NCBI GenBank assembly: GCA_020284085.1
Contig: JACEVL010001191.1
Location: forward strand, 787,501 to 851,500
Origin: Aporrectodea caliginosa
Taxonomy: Eukaryota; Annelida; Clitellata; Crassiclitellata; Lumbricidae
Direction of reading: 5' to 3'
Length of the DNA: 64,000 bases
The position numbers were made by a program, and so were the translations under genes. Positions 30,237 to 42,477 of this stretch are shown in pieces. The first letter of the stretch is position 1. Every line of letters begins with the position of its first letter. The notes under the pieces are model-generated. The model saw only the letters and a program-made list of their open reading frames with translations. It made no database searches and had not been told where the DNA came from.

Positions 30237-30905
30237 CAGACAGACAGACAGACATATACAGAGAGGAAGAGATAGAAAGACAGAGAGAAAGAGACAAAGA
30301 CGCAGATACACAGAGGACAAGACATATAGACAGAGACAAAGAGACAGACAGATAGAGACAGGGAAGAGACAGAGAGGAAGAGACAGATAGACAAAGACAA
30401 CGGGAAAGACAGATACAGAGAGAGAAAAAGTCAGAGAGACAAAGAAACAGACAAATACTGAGACAGAGACAGATAGACAGAGACAGATAGACGGATACCG
30501 GTACAGAAAGACAAACATATAGACAGATACAGATAGATAGAGATACATCGAAAGGTAGAGAGACAGAGAGACAGAGGAACAGAGAAAGACTGCCGTATAC
30601 ATAGAGATAAAAGGATGGATAGAAGAAGCCATCGAACCCACCACGTGCACGCCGACACAGACCGACGGACACGTACAAAGGCAGAGACAAAGACAAACAG
30701 GAAAGCAGAAATAAACACAGGAGACAGACATACAGAGAGACACAGGCAAACAGAGACAGACATAAAGAAAGACACAGGCAAACAGAGACAGACATAAAGA
30801 GAGACACAGGCAAACACAAACAGACATACAGACAGACACAGGCAAACATAGACAGACATACAGACAAACACAAGCAAACATAGGCAGACATATAGACATA
30901 GAGAG
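30055..30905. repeat. (GAGAGG)n and (GACA)n arrays
   Basis: GGGAGAGAGAGG repeats to about 30,235, then GACAGACA/GAGACAAAG units to 30,905. Purine-rich throughout. The 29,701-30,054 stretch before it is non-repetitive, with no recognised exon. Confidence 0.95.
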
Positions 30906-31190
30906 GTGTCCTTGGCGGGCACTGCCATGGTAGCTGCAACGAGAAGCGATTGCGCGCATAACTATACGGCGTTATTGTTAGTAGGTGTGACATGCAATAT
31001 CGTTCATCTTTTGACAGCTAATTAACTCCTAACCCAGGGCGTAACTTTGCCCCAGAAATCCGTGGTCACCAATCCCCCTCTTTATACGATACTGTCAACT
31101 ACAGCAAGATGGATTACGTCACCAAATTATGCAACGCAAAACAAAAACTAAGTAAGCTAACGTCAAGGCATCTATCAGCATTGCGATAGC

Positions 31191-31500
31191 CAGGGCTGCC
31201 GACAGAAATTCCGGGCCCCTGGGCAGAGCAGTCAAGGGCCCCTAACTATCCTTAGACTTTATAAGAAATTTTTTCTACAACAAACTGAAATAATAATAGT
31301 GCGGGTACAACCCTACAAAATTATATTTATATATGCAACTATAATTTTATTGTAGTTAAGTGTCCGTAATATTATATTTTAAAGGCATAAATCATAAACT
31401 TTGTATAATATATCTCATAAGTTGATTGCTGGGCCAGCCCGGCCCCTAAAAGTCGCCGGGCCCCTGGGTTTTGCCCCTGCCCCCCCTCTCGGCGGGCCTG
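31191..31500. mobile_element. hAT-type MITE with perfect 8-bp TSD
   Basis: 310 bp starting CAGGGCTGCCGACAG, with inverted right end CAGGCCCGCCGAGAG. Flanked by GCGATAGC at 31,183-31,190 and 31,501-31,508. Subterminal GGGCCCCTGGG motifs occur at both ends. Confidence 0.9.
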
Positions 31501-31508
31501 GCGATAGC

Positions 31509-33709
31509 TAGGTAAGCAAGAATATGTAAGAATACGCCGCCGCTAACAATAATTATCGTTGCTTCAACTTGTTTCAAACCAAAACAACGCCATATCATGT
31601 CGCAAAACCCAGTGCAGAGCGTTAATGACAATTTCACGTTCAAATTACGTAAAGTGTACTAGACATAGCACTAGTACTGTACAACGAGAAAATCATGAAG
31701 TTGCTTATGCAAACGATGATGCATCGTGCAATGCAATACAGTTGACTCGGGTTGAGTAATAATACCAGTTCTAACGCCAATCATTGCGGAAGATAGTTGC
31801 TGATTTTGTAACTTAAACTTTCTAGCTAATAACTAAAAAATATTAGTTAAACGGTTTAGTTAATAACTAACAAACATTAGTTAAACTTTGGTTTTAACTG
31901 AACTATTTTGTTTAGTTAAACTTCTGCCTTAACTAAAAGTTTGCAACTTTTTAGTTAACTTTTGCCCATCACTGATTATTTGTAAGTTTAACTTCTATAG
32001 CGCCGATGTCTAAATAATGCACAAGACAGAAACCGATCCATGGCGCACCAGATCTAAGGGGCCGTCCATAAATGACGTCACGTCCAGAGCGGAGGGGCTA
32101 CACCTGTGTGACGCAAATTGATTATGCAGCAATGAAACTGCCTATAATTTGGTAATGATCCAATCAATCCGTATACGTCATAAACTCATAATATATAAAA
32201 TCACGAGACAGATATTAATAAAGCAAAAAATGACCGAAAAGTCAGAGTATGAGGCAGGGAAAGGTTTGTGTAACAGGCCGCGTACAACTAACAGATTCAT
32301 CGGGGAGTTATACGATCGAAGTTTACAAATGGGATCATATTCTTCTTTAGATAGTCTACCGACAAAATGCGCCTACGATATGCAGATTAAGACATCCTCT
32401 TAAACGATCCCGAAAATGTTCCTCCCCATCGATCCATGCAGATTCTAGACTTCTGTGAGTATTTGATGTCTGAATATTAATTCTAATCTTATCAACATTT
32501 TGCCAGTATGAAGGATATGAACTTGAGATTCCTATATCATGCGTTGGAAATAGTCAATTAGACCGTTTTAATGCCATTTTAGTCAATGACAGTCAAGGCA
32601 CGTAGCCTGTATTATTAAGTCTGCACCTACTAGTCGGCTGGTTTTCAAAATTTGAAAGAAAACCCGCAGTTGATACTGCGGATGATTTATGCCAGGACGT
32701 ATCGACCTATATTCATTGATTCCATTGACCGAATTAACGTGAATCTTTCTGTCATTGGTTATAACATAATTATCTAGATTATTGAATGATGTCTGACCTC
32801 AGCAGACACAATTTCTGTATCACGTGCATGGCCAAACAGTAATGCTCATAATTACACCATAACAGAAGCCAAATTATGCACGCGTAACTAATGACCTCAC
32901 AAATTAATTTCATTTCCGACTACGTATGTTCTTACAACGATTGATTAACTATCGCGTAAAAAACAATGTGGCCATTACTATCAAATCCCGACGGAGGAAA
33001 CAAAACTGACGTCATAAGATATAAAGTATGCTGAACTCTGCAGACACTTTTAAACTAAAACTGGCAACTGGCTTCATTACTGTTCGTTTTTAAGTTCATC
33101 CGTTAATTTGTAGCGAATCTCTGCCAGCATAGCATGACCAGTGACCACATGGAGTCAACATAGGACCCATATTCCCATATTAAAGGAGCTCGTATTATAT
33201 AGATAAAGATTCACCTTCAGTATTCCACTCAACAAAAAAAGCGGTCTTTGGCGGATCTAATGTATACAGTGCATACACTCCTTGGGATTTTTCCCAAGAT
33301 CTTCGGATTTTGGGATCTACTTCGGATTTTGGGATATTGCATAGCAGTCTGCCATGGGGATTTCTTTATTAAGGTCTACAGTCAAAAATATCAGGCCTGC
33401 GGAAGTTAAAGATTAATTAATAGATTAATCGTTGAATAATTTTAACGATTAAATTTATTTTTAACGATTAATCGAAGGCCGCTTGTTATATTCAATAAGG
33501 TATAATAACCCTTGTGATTGAAGGAGGACATTTGAAGAGAAAAACGTAAACAAGATTACTAATATGAACAAATAACTACTAAATTAATTACTAACTAGCA
33601 ATACACATTAATAACAATATTAAAAGATAAACAATGAATACTGTTAATTTGATATTTTGTCATAATTACTTATTGGGAATACATTTAATCTCGGGCTGCG
33701 ACTTGACTT
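31509..33709. other. Longest quiet stretch; intron, no gene recognised
   Basis: Contains a TTAGTTAAAC-rich block (31,825-31,965), a GGGGCCGTCCATAAATGACG motif at 32,059 resembling one end of a DNA transposon, and an AT-rich AACGATTAATCG block (33,410-33,480). Nothing else is recognised. No open frame has PDZ-like or other familiar sequence. Confidence 0.5.
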
Positions 33710-33957
33710 CACAGAACACAGACACACAGAACAGATACAGACAGACAGAAACGAAGTCAGCCAGACAACAGGCACAGATGACGAGACAAACAGACACAGA
33801 CAGACGAAGACAGACAGACAAACACGGACACACATAGAGACAGACGCAGACAGACACAGAGACAGACGCAGACAGACACAATCAGAGACAGACACAGACA
33901 GGCAGACAGAGACACACACACACAAACACACACACACACACAGACACACACATGTGG
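33710..33957. repeat. (CAGA)n/(CACA)n array
   Basis: GACAGACACAGACAGACG-type units, ending in a CA run. Confidence 0.92.
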
Positions 33958-34984
33958 ATGTCATTGATCGGGGTTAATAGCTGTAGGGCGACGGAATGGA
34001 AAGGGGAGATGATGCGTTGGGTGTTGGCCAGCTGTCTGTAGAGTGTGGAACACACTCCACCACTTGGAATGAATCTCTAAAGAGGCAGAGGAATAAAAAA
34101 AGGGTCCAAGTAAAAGCATCCGCTCAGAAGCAGATAAACCCTTGTAAACACAGCCAACGAAACAGCACGGGGGGGGAGGGCATCAGACAAAGACGCCGCC
34201 TGTATAACGCAGAGCAATTCTACAGGCACCGGTGGTTGCGAAAGGTATACGGGAAGATAAAAGGTAAAAAGGGTCTGCGAGGAATAATTATAAAATAATT
34301 AGATAATAATAATTAAATAATAATTAATAATTAAATAATAATAAAATCATGATTAAATAAAAACTAGATAACAATTAAATAATAATAAAATCATGATTAA
34401 ATAATAACTAAATAATAATTAAATAATAATTTTTTATTAAATAATAAATTAAATAATGAAATAATAAATTAATAATAATTAAAAAATAATCAATAACAAT
34501 TAAATAATAATTAAATAATAACTAAATTATAATTAATAAAAATTAAACAATAATTCGTAAACTTCTGAAGCTTTGCGTAAACTTCTGCAACCATTAAACT
34601 TCAGCATTTGACAAAACGCTACTTCAAAGCTAATCGCCGGGCGGTCGCTTAAACACGAGCGCTGGCTGCATCAAGTCAGTGTTATCAGACATTACCATTA
34701 TGGCAAACGTTCAAGCCTGTATCGATAGATGGCCTCATCTCGGCTAAGACGTTGGAGCGCAAGTCAAGTTCCAGGTCAAAATCCAAGAGGGAAGTGGAAG
34801 AAGAGGCAGCAGTTTATGTAGTATACACGAGTGAAGTCGACGACGTTCCTTAGTTTCGGCCCTGCGCCGGCGAAATTTATGTCGCGGCAGTAAATGGTGA
34901 AAAACTGTTTGGACGGTCTGTAACGATAGAAATGTGGGTTGTGGCTTCGGTGTACCGCCGAGAAATCCTTTGATCGCGTGCATG
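33958..34984. other. Intron; AT-rich (AATTAAATAAT)n block
   Basis: 34,285-34,560 is almost only A and T, with AATTAAATAAT units. The flanks (33,958-34,284 and 34,560-34,984) show nothing recognised. Confidence 0.6.
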
Positions 34985-35850
34985 GCCAAGTACAAGATAG
35001 AGTTAGGGAAGAGAGGGAGAGGAGGGATAACACGAGAAGGAACAAGAGGAACAGTGATTTAAGGGAAGTGGGATGAAGGGACGGAGGAAGAAGAAAGAGA
35101 TAGGAGGAGGAGGAGGAGGAGGAGGGGAAAGAGTAAGAAAGGAGGAAGAAAGGAGGATGAACGAAGGAGGAGAGGAAGAAGAGCAGGTCAGGAAGAGGAG
35201 GAACAGGGAAAAGCAGTATGAGTATTAAAGTAGAGGAGGGGAGGAGAAAAGAAGGCAAGAGTGGAAGAGCAGAGGGAGTGGTAGGAGGATTAAGAGGCGG
35301 AGGAAATGAAGAGGAAGGGAGAGAAAGAGCGAGGATGGGAGGAGAAATAGAAAGAGGAGGAGACGGAGGAGGAGAGAGGGAGAGGAAGAGGAGGAGGAGG
35401 AGGAGGTGAAGGAAGAGAAGGAAGAGAAGGAAGAGAAGGAAGAGAAGGAGGAGGAGAAGGAAGAGGAGAAGGAAGGAGAAGGAAGAGGAGAAGGAGGAGG
35501 AAGAGAAGGAAGAGGAGAAGGAAGGAGAAGGAAGAGAAGGAGGAGGAGAAGGAGAAGGAAGAGGAGAAGAAAGAGGAGGAGAAAGAAGAGGAGAAAGAAG
35601 AGGATGAGGAGAAGGAAGAGGAGAAAGGAGAAAGAAGAGAAGGAAAGAGAAGGAAGATGAGAAGGAAGAGGAGAAGAGGAGAAAGAAGAGGAGAAAGGAG
35701 TAGGAGAAGGAAGAGGAGGACGAGGACGAGGAGGAGGACGAGGAGGAGGAAGAGGAGGAGGAGCAGAAAGAGAAGGAGGAGGATGAAGGAGAGCAAAGGC
35801 CGACGAGGAGGAGGCAGAGACTGCAGCAGAAGACGAACGGAAATTATCGG
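34985..35850. repeat. Polypurine tract (AGGAGG/GAAGAG), ~860 bp
   Basis: Nearly all A/G on the plus strand, with GAAGAGGAGAAGGA-type units, densest from 35,200 to 35,800. The second such tract in this gene. Frames are low-complexity artefacts. Confidence 0.95.
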
Positions 35851-36165
35851 CCAATAAATAGAGCGTCACATCGAGAGACGTTTATGTGCCAACAGATTCA
35901 CATAAATACATGCAAATACACATAGACAGAGGCAATGCACGATCACATAACGACACGTGCAGGTTGCAGGAACAGAAACACACACAGAGGTACAGGTACA
36001 CGTAGAGACACACAGACGCACGAAGACGTATACGCAAAGACATATGAAGAGAGGAGCGTGAAAGCCTAAGGTCTTGGACACGAGCCCATTGCGTAGCAGG
36101 ACTTTCCATTTACACACACAGTCGAACACACATACACAGACATATTGACCACAAAGATACACAGT

Positions 36166-36400
<235 letters not shown>

Positions 36401-36828
36401 CGCAAAGACCTAAACAAGAGCAACACAACGAACGACCACATCAACACACGGAGCCATCCACCATGCATGCAGTCACCTTCTGCAGATGGACGTTCTAGCC
36501 AACGCTGGTTACAAACAGCAATTTAATACTACATATAGGCACCATAGCAGTCTTTACATTAGATTACATCAGATAAGATTAGTGCAGATCAGATTAGATT
36601 AGATTAGATTAGATTAGCACCTCTAATAGGAATCCTTATCTCAATGTGGTCAACTGTATACAGCACGAGCTCTCAGGTCGAAAAGTGAAGGGTCCGTGAG
36701 GCCCTCATATCCGCCCTTTAAATCCTGCAGGGTCCTGGACATGCGCTCCCCCCCCCACCCCAGAATACGGCAGAACTTATTATAAGTTCCAAGATTAGTA
36801 GCAGATGAGAGTAGATTTGATTACTGAC
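36401..36828. other. Intron, short (AGATT)n run
   Basis: AGATTAGATTAGATT at 36,592-36,615 and an eight-C run near 36,750. Nothing else. Confidence 0.5.
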
Positions 36829-36920
36829 CGCTATGATTCGATGTCCGGCTCGAATCCGTCCATCCCTCGCTGCCACGCTGTCCTCTGTTATTCCGCTAAC
36901 GAAGATATGTGGAGCGTCAT
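36829..36920 (-). CDS. MPDZ: MPDZ-like exon: middle of PDZ3
   Basis: A 92-base exon with acceptor TGTCGCTAG, entering with two bases that complete an aspartate begun by the exon at 41,256, and donor ATAGCG|GTCAGT in phase 0. Encodes DDAPHIFVSGITEDSVAARD and GRIRAGHRIIA, strands 3-5 of a PDZ domain. DGRI...GHRIIA corresponds to the usual DGRI...GDQIIAV block, with His in place of Asp. Phases match both neighbours. Confidence 0.9.
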
Positions 36921-37049
36921 CTAGCGACAAGGGAGTTACAGACTGCTTTCAGTATCGACATATTTACATCTGAGCATGTATGTACATTTGTATGTATGTA
37001 TGTAAGTATGTTTGTAATGATTAGTGCAGATCTGATTGATGATGATGAT

Positions 37050-37061
37050 TGATGATGAAGA

Positions 37062-37108
<47 letters not shown>

Positions 37109-37135
37109 GCATTATTACTATTACTATTATTATAT
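37050..37135. repeat. (ATT)n microsatellite
   Basis: ATTATT repeat after GATGATGATTGATG. Imperfect at its right end. Confidence 0.95.
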
Positions 37136-37189
37136 CAAAAACTAGTGTAACTGGAAGGGCTATCCCTCTTCCATCTCGGGCATAGGGTC

Positions 37190-37290
37190 AACAAAAGAAC
37201 CGGTGAAGGCCACAGCGTTAAAGCGCTGAATTATCAACGACAGTCTTTGGAAGAGGAAGGTCGTCTCTCTGACGTCGTCCGTCGAGTTTG
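37190..37290 (-). pseudogene. LINE-derived post-RT fragment (LFQRLS block)
   Basis: Minus-strand translation contains ETTFLFQRLSLIIQRFNAVAF. The same block occurs at 38,020-38,140 and 42,186-42,295. Bordered by (ATT)n. It is interpreted as a decayed C-terminal part of a retrotransposon protein. Confidence 0.5.
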
Positions 37291-37299
37291 ACAGAACTT

Positions 37300-37584
37300 A
37301 TTATTAGTTATTATTATTATTATTATATTATTATTATTATTATTATTATTAATAAATACATGCAAATATGCATAGACAGATGTCACGATCACATAACGAC
37401 ATGTGCAGGTTGCAGACACAGAAACACCCATAGAGGTACAGATACACGTAGAAACACACAGACTAACGAAGATATGTGGATTTAAATCTGACAGCGACAG
37501 AGGATGTCGATAATAATAATAATTATTAAGACAATAATAATAATGAGTAATTAACATAATAATAATAACAATAACAATGCAATG

Positions 37585-37629
<45 letters not shown>

Positions 37630-37660
37630 TAATAATAATAATAATAATAATGTGTGCATA
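37300..37660. repeat. Two (ATT)n arrays around a CA-poor spacer
   Basis: (TTA)n at 37,305-37,350 and (ATA)n at 37,505-37,655. The spacer between them, with AAATACATGCAAATATGCAT and CACGATCACATAACGACA, is a diverged copy of 35,900-36,030. Confidence 0.8.
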
Positions 37661-37739
37661 GTTATTATTACTAATAAATGATGCATTGATGACACCTTGA
37701 TGACTACGTCACCTGATATGTATTATGCATAATATATCC

Positions 37740-37880
37740 CATGTATTGTCATCTTGGGATCATAGAGTTCATTCAGATGCGTTTTACTCTAGCCTTAAAA
37801 CCATCCTTTTAGCCGGGGTTGGGTCGGGAGCGCTCCTGAGTAGTAACCTTAAAGAGCGCTATATAAATCTTCGGAATGAA
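37740..37880 (+). repeat. LINE 3' end
   Basis: TTCATTCAGATGCGTTTTAC to GGGTTGGGTCGGGAGCGCTC and GCGCTATATAAATCTTCGG, then (GAAT)/(ATA)n. Same 3' terminus as at 14.65 kb. Confidence 0.7.
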
Positions 37881-37904
37881 TGAATCATAATAATAATAAT
37901 AATG

Positions 37905-38200
37905 CCAGGAAAAATGCTAAATACACCAAGCTTATGCAATCCTACCACTTTGTCCCATTGGTTTTGAAACCATGGGACCAGTAACGCCAAGGGACTGGCC
38001 TTTCTCGCCGACCTGGGTCGTCTCCTGGGCCATTTCGGGCGACCCAAGAGAAACCAGTTACTTGTTCCAGCGCCTGTCTGTTGTGATCCAACGTTTCAAC
38101 GCCGTTGCGTTCCACGGCACTTTAGTTCTCCCAGATCTTGACAAGGATGGCCACTCAGAGTTAACATTGCTTATTAATATCTGACACCTGAGGGATTATA
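37905..38200 (+). pseudogene. LINE-derived post-RT fragment, longest of three
   Basis: One frame reads FVPLVLKPWD-like then GPVTPRDWPFSPTWVVSWAI and ETSYLFQRLSVVIQRFNAVA with FHGTLVLPDLD. This pattern (an ETMG-like strand, then LFQRLS...RFNA) resembles the region after the reverse transcriptase in some retroelement proteins. It is followed by (ATA)n at 38,215-38,262, as expected for a retroposed 3' end. It is truncated and dead. Confidence 0.5.
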
Positions 38201-38213
38201 CATATGGTGAAAA

Positions 38214-38261
<48 letters not shown>

Positions 38262-38574
38262 TTATCTCCTTTCTAGTACGTTACATCACAGATAAGGCCC
38301 TCCATTGAAACGCATACGGGCGAATCAAAGGAAGATCAAAGTGGAACCAGATGACCTCTGCAGGACCTCCCACCCCCTCCCAACTACCCCCCTCCCGACG
38401 ATCCGCCGTGCGGTCTGGTCACCTCAGTCGATTCAGGAAAGACAAGAAGCATAAAACACGGCAGAGGAAAAAATCGATAGAGGGCTCGGGAGTAGACAGG
38501 GCGCTTCCAGACGACCACGGAATAAGGGTCGCTATCCCACCCCTATCCCCCATACGGGTGCATCCCATACTCAG

Positions 38575-39020
38575 CATCTGTCTGCCTTTGAGTGTGTGTT
38601 TGTCTGTTTCTTTCTGTCTGTCTGTGTGTGTGTCTGCCTGTCTGCCTTTGTGTGTGTGTCTGTCTGTGTGTCTGTCTGTGTGTATGTCTGTGTGTCTGTC
38701 TGTCTCTCTCTGTCTGCCTTTGTCTGTGTGTCTGTCTGTGTGTCTGTCTGTCTTTGTATGCATCTGCTTGTGTCTCTGCCTGTCTGTGTGTCTGTCTGTC
38801 TGCCTTTGTGTGCGTCTGTCTGTCTCTGTGTGTCTGCCTGTCTGCCTTTGTCTGTGTGTGTCTGTCTGTGTGTGTCTGTGTCTGTTGTCTGTCTTTGTGT
38901 GCGTCTACCTGTGTCTCTGCCTATCTGTCTGCGTGTCTGTCTGTGTGCTTCTCTGTCTGCGTGTCTCTCTCTGTCTGCCTGTGTGTGTCTGTCTGTGTGT
39001 CTGCCTGTGTGTCTACCTCA
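38575..39020. repeat. Imperfect (CTGT)n array
   Basis: TGTCTGTCTGTGTGTCTGCC units over about 440 bases. Confidence 0.95.
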
Positions 39021-39211
39021 TTTTCAAGGCGTCGACCATTGGTGGCATTTACTGCATCCGGAATAAACGTACGGAACAAAAGGCATTTACGAAAGACCAC
39101 CCGCACGATCAATGGACGGGGTTCGGCATTTACATAACTGTACTCAAATAGACAACCAGGCTCTACATAAATGTTCAAATATGCATATATATATACATAT
39201 ATATATATATT

Positions 39212-40007
39212 AGAGCTGTACCGAATAGCATTTTTACTATTCGGCCGAATACGAATAATTGGCCACACTATTGCACGAGTACGAATACGAATAGTTAGGT
39301 GACGACAGGGGAGCATAAACAAAACTAGATCCAAGTAGGATCTACATGTATTTACATTGTTTATAACTCACTTTTAGTAGGCCTACAGTAGTTAAACTTC
39401 ATAATTATTGCCTTCAATTCTGAATTTCTTTACGTGACATTAAATAAGAAAGTAATTCTCCTTCTAACTGAAAGTTACGCAATTTTGCTTGCAAAACGAC
39501 TAAACATTAAAAAATTTCAGTTGAGCTTTCCACTTGAGATGCATTGCGTTTTGAGTACATGCCGATTTTATTCTTTAGATAGGTCTATGGGTGTATTATT
39601 AATTGATTATCCGATACTTATAGCCGATTATTAAACTGCCAATACCCATTTATGAGACCGAATATTTCATTATTTGTTTAGTCAAAATGTTCTGTTCCGA
39701 AACATAAACCAGTAATCTATCGTCACAACTATAAGGGTGGATGTTTAATTTAAGTTGGGAAGTTGTTAACGATATGTTTTAATGCATAAATAACAAAAAG
39801 AGTTTAGACACAAAGGAAAAAACATGAAAATCGATTAAAAACGCATTTTGGAATATGCAAAAATTTAAGTAAAATTATTAAATTATAACACAATTTTGAC
39901 ATCGGCACCGATTAACCGATTATTTCTGCCGATACCCGATTATGCCGATTGTTCTAATAAGATAAACGGCCCGATTATACATGGCCGTTTAATCGGTACA
40001 GCTCTGC
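39212..40007. mobile_element. Possible non-autonomous hAT-like element
   Basis: Left AGAGCTGTACCGAATAGC; inverted right CAGAGCTGTACCGATTAAAC. The first 14 aligned bases match. The interior is AT-rich, with ATTCGGCCGAATACG palindromes at the left and CCGATTATGCCGATT repeats at the right. No clear target duplication, because the left flank is (TA)n. Confidence 0.6.
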
Positions 40008-40094
40008 ATAATCATACATTTTATCATACATACATACATACATACAAAACACACATACATTCATACAATACATATTTATATACTTGTACATACA

Positions 40095-40116
40095 CACATG
40101 ACATACACACACATCG

Positions 40117-40169
<53 letters not shown>

Positions 40170-40329
40170 GGCATTCATATATACTGAGCGGTGGAGCAGA
40201 AGTAATCCCTGTCGGTTCATTGGTCGTTTCATATCCGACATAACTTCCGTTACCTGCCAACTGAAACGACCAGTTACCACCGCCACCGCCGAATGAATGA
40301 AAACGACAACGACAACAACAGCAACGATT

Positions 40330-40374
<45 letters not shown>

Positions 40375-40400
40375 GAGCAGTAGCAGCAGCAGCAGCAACG
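40095..40400. repeat. (CA)n and (CAG)n arrays
   Basis: CA run at 40,117-40,168 and CAG run at 40,331-40,395, with a short non-repetitive spacer. Confidence 0.95.
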
Positions 40401-40439
40401 AAATGCCACCAAGGTCATCTGTTGACATGCACTCGCTCT

Positions 40440-41205
40440 GGCCAGCTGTATCTCTGTCTCTCTGTATCTGTCTATCTGTCTCTTTCTGTATCTGTCTATC
40501 TGTCTCCCTCTGTCTCTCTGTCTGTCGGTCTCTGTCTGTCTTTCTGTCTGTCTCTCTGTATCTGTCTGTCTCTGTCTGTCTGTCTCTGTCTGTCTGTCTC
40601 TGTCTGTCTGTCTCTCACTGGTCTTCTATAGCGCCGAACATAACGACGACGACGATAGATGTCGCTAGACACAGCGGTCCTGGTATAAGAAAGGACAAGG
40701 GCATACAGGATCAAATGGAAAATCTATGGATTGGTGGAGGTGCTTTTACCCGCCTCCTCTCTGGACCCTAAACGTTAATATGTGCGGTAAGTTAGGGTGA
40801 GGGTGAGAACTGGTGGCCAGCTAATGGGCGTAGTACCCTCCCCTAGTCTGCATTTGGATGGCACATCCCTCCCTCTCCTGTCTGTCTGTCTGTCTCTTGG
40901 TCTGTCCGTCTCTCTGTCCGTCTGTCTGTGTCTGTCTGCCTGTCTGTGTCTGTCTGTGTCTGTCTGTTGGTCTGTCCTCTCTCTGTTTCTGTCTCTGTCT
41001 GTCTGCCTGTCTGTCTCTTGGTTGTTCGTCTGTCTGTCCGTCTGTCTGTCCTCTGTCTTCTGTTGGTCTGTCCGTCTCTCTGTCCGTCTGTCTGTCTGTC
41101 TCTGTCTGTCTCTTGGTCTGTCCGTCTATCTGTCTATCTGTCTGTCTCTCTCTTTGTCTGCCTGTCTGTCTGTATCTCTCTTTCACTCTCTCTCAACATC
41201 CTTGC
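40440..41205. repeat. (CTGT)n arrays preceding the PDZ3 exon donor
   Basis: Two imperfect TCTGTCTG arrays, 40,440-40,620 and 40,875-41,205, with a unique spacer. The second starts about 50 bases inside the intron from the donor at 41,256. Confidence 0.95.
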
Positions 41206-41255
41206 TGGCGCCTGGATGAACTCGAATAAGATGAGAATAAAATTCAGAAGCTGAC

Positions 41256-41460
41256 CTGCCGTATAACCAGATATGGTTATTCCGAGCCCTTTCGAGTCCT
41301 TGGTCAGTTCAACGTCGAACTGTCCTTCATCCTGTTCTTGAACTGCCTCTCGAACTTGGTGGAATGTTGGAGGACTGGCCGCGGTTAACTGTGCCGTGGT
41401 CGACAGACTTTGGCGAATGGCAAAGGCCTCACCGTTGGCACTTGGCGAAGGAGGTGCCCC
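41256..41460 (-). CDS. MPDZ: MPDZ-like exon: linker and start of PDZ3
   Basis: Acceptor GTCGATGGCAG, phase 0; donor TATACGGCAG|GTCAGC, phase 1. A polar linker with APPSPSANGEAFAIRQSLST and HQVREAVQEQDEG leads into FDVELTKDSKGLGITISGYT, the first two strands of PDZ3 with a GLGI binding loop. FxVELTKxxxGLGITIxGY is a strong family signature for PDZ3 of MPDZ and PATJ. Confidence 0.94.
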
Positions 41461-41524
41461 CTGCCATCGACAAATACATCAATTATTCAGATCACTGAAA
41501 TGGTCTCTCCTCCAGGGGCATATC

Positions 41525-41995
41525 CACGTAATGGGACACGGAGGCCGATTGGTTAGAGCTCTCACCTTGTAACGCATCTTTTTATGCACAGTATTAATAA
41601 TGACGATAGGTTAGAGCTCGGGTCTTATTCACCTTTAAAACGTTGTCAATATTGCTCTATATAAGCCTCGGAACGATAAGCTGTATTATGCCAAAAACTA
41701 ATCGGTTTGTCGGCGGAAACGGCCTATGTTGTCATAAGCTGCCGTTAAACTGGATCCCATCCCCCTGGATTTTAATCGGATGGATTATAGAACATTACCT
41801 GAAGCCGGTTGGTTAGAGCGCTTGCCCTGTAACTCTGAGAGTACGGGTTCGAGCCTCCTCCTCTGAGATGCTTTAATGTGTAGGAGCCTTGAGCAAGTCC
41901 TTCACTCACAATTGCTTGGATTCGCATCATCGATTGATGCTTGGTCATTAGATAGTGATGCTTAATAAATGCGTAATAATAACTTTTGATGCATC
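41525..41995 (+). repeat. Two tRNA-derived SINE copies
   Basis: A head fragment (GGCCGATTGGTTAGAGCTCT) at 41,525-41,580. A fuller copy at 41,800-41,990 has GCCGGTTGGTTAGAGCGCTT, TACGGGTTCGAGCCTCC, GAGCAAGTCCTTCACTCACA, and a TTAGATAGTGATGCTTAATA 3' end with (ATA)n. Between them, GCCAAAAACTAATCGGTTTG to CATAAGCTGCCGTTAAACTG is a block repeated around 56.1-56.7 kb. Confidence 0.8.
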
Positions 41996-42169
41996 GGATT
42001 TAGAAGAATACGGGCTGTTCAAAATATATTTTTCTATTCTTCTTAATTAATATTGAAGTCCTTAGCTAAGGGATCTTATGTACCTCAGGGCAAAAAATAA
42101 CAGCAGTGGTAGTAATAATAAATATAATAATAAATATAATAATAATAATATCCTTAGGACAGAACCTCA

Positions 42170-42300
42170 GCACGATGTCTGGAGATGCACTATCGAAACC
42201 TCCTGCCTATTTCTTGGATTCATATCCGTATTGATCCAGCGGTTCAATGCGGTGGCTTTCCGCGGTACTTTTGCCACACTGGACCTTGACGACTAGGTGC
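42170..42300 (+). pseudogene. LINE-derived post-RT fragment
   Basis: One frame reads TIETSCLFLGFISVLIQRFN then AVAFRGTFATLDLDD. Related to 38,020-38,140. Truncated. Confidence 0.5.
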
Positions 42301-42369
42301 TGTTCCAGACGAATTTTACTGTTCTTAATTAATGTTGAAGTTCTTTTAAGGGATCTTATGTAAAAATAA

Positions 42370-42438
42370 ATAAAAAAAATAATAATAATAGTAATAGTGA
42401 TGGCAGTAATGGTGGTGGTGGTGGTGGTGGTGGTTGTG

Positions 42439-42477
<39 letters not shown>

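Noticed and set aside
29790..30993. Ser/Leu/Cys-rich 350-390-residue frames
   Set aside because: They are GA and GACA repeats in translation. No alternative support.
35225..35869. Ser/Leu/Pro-rich proteins
   Set aside because: They are the second polypurine tract read in its pyrimidine sense.
38351..39151. Cys/Val/Ser-rich 266-residue protein
   Set aside because: Its centre is the CTGT array and its ends have no recognised domain or splice support.
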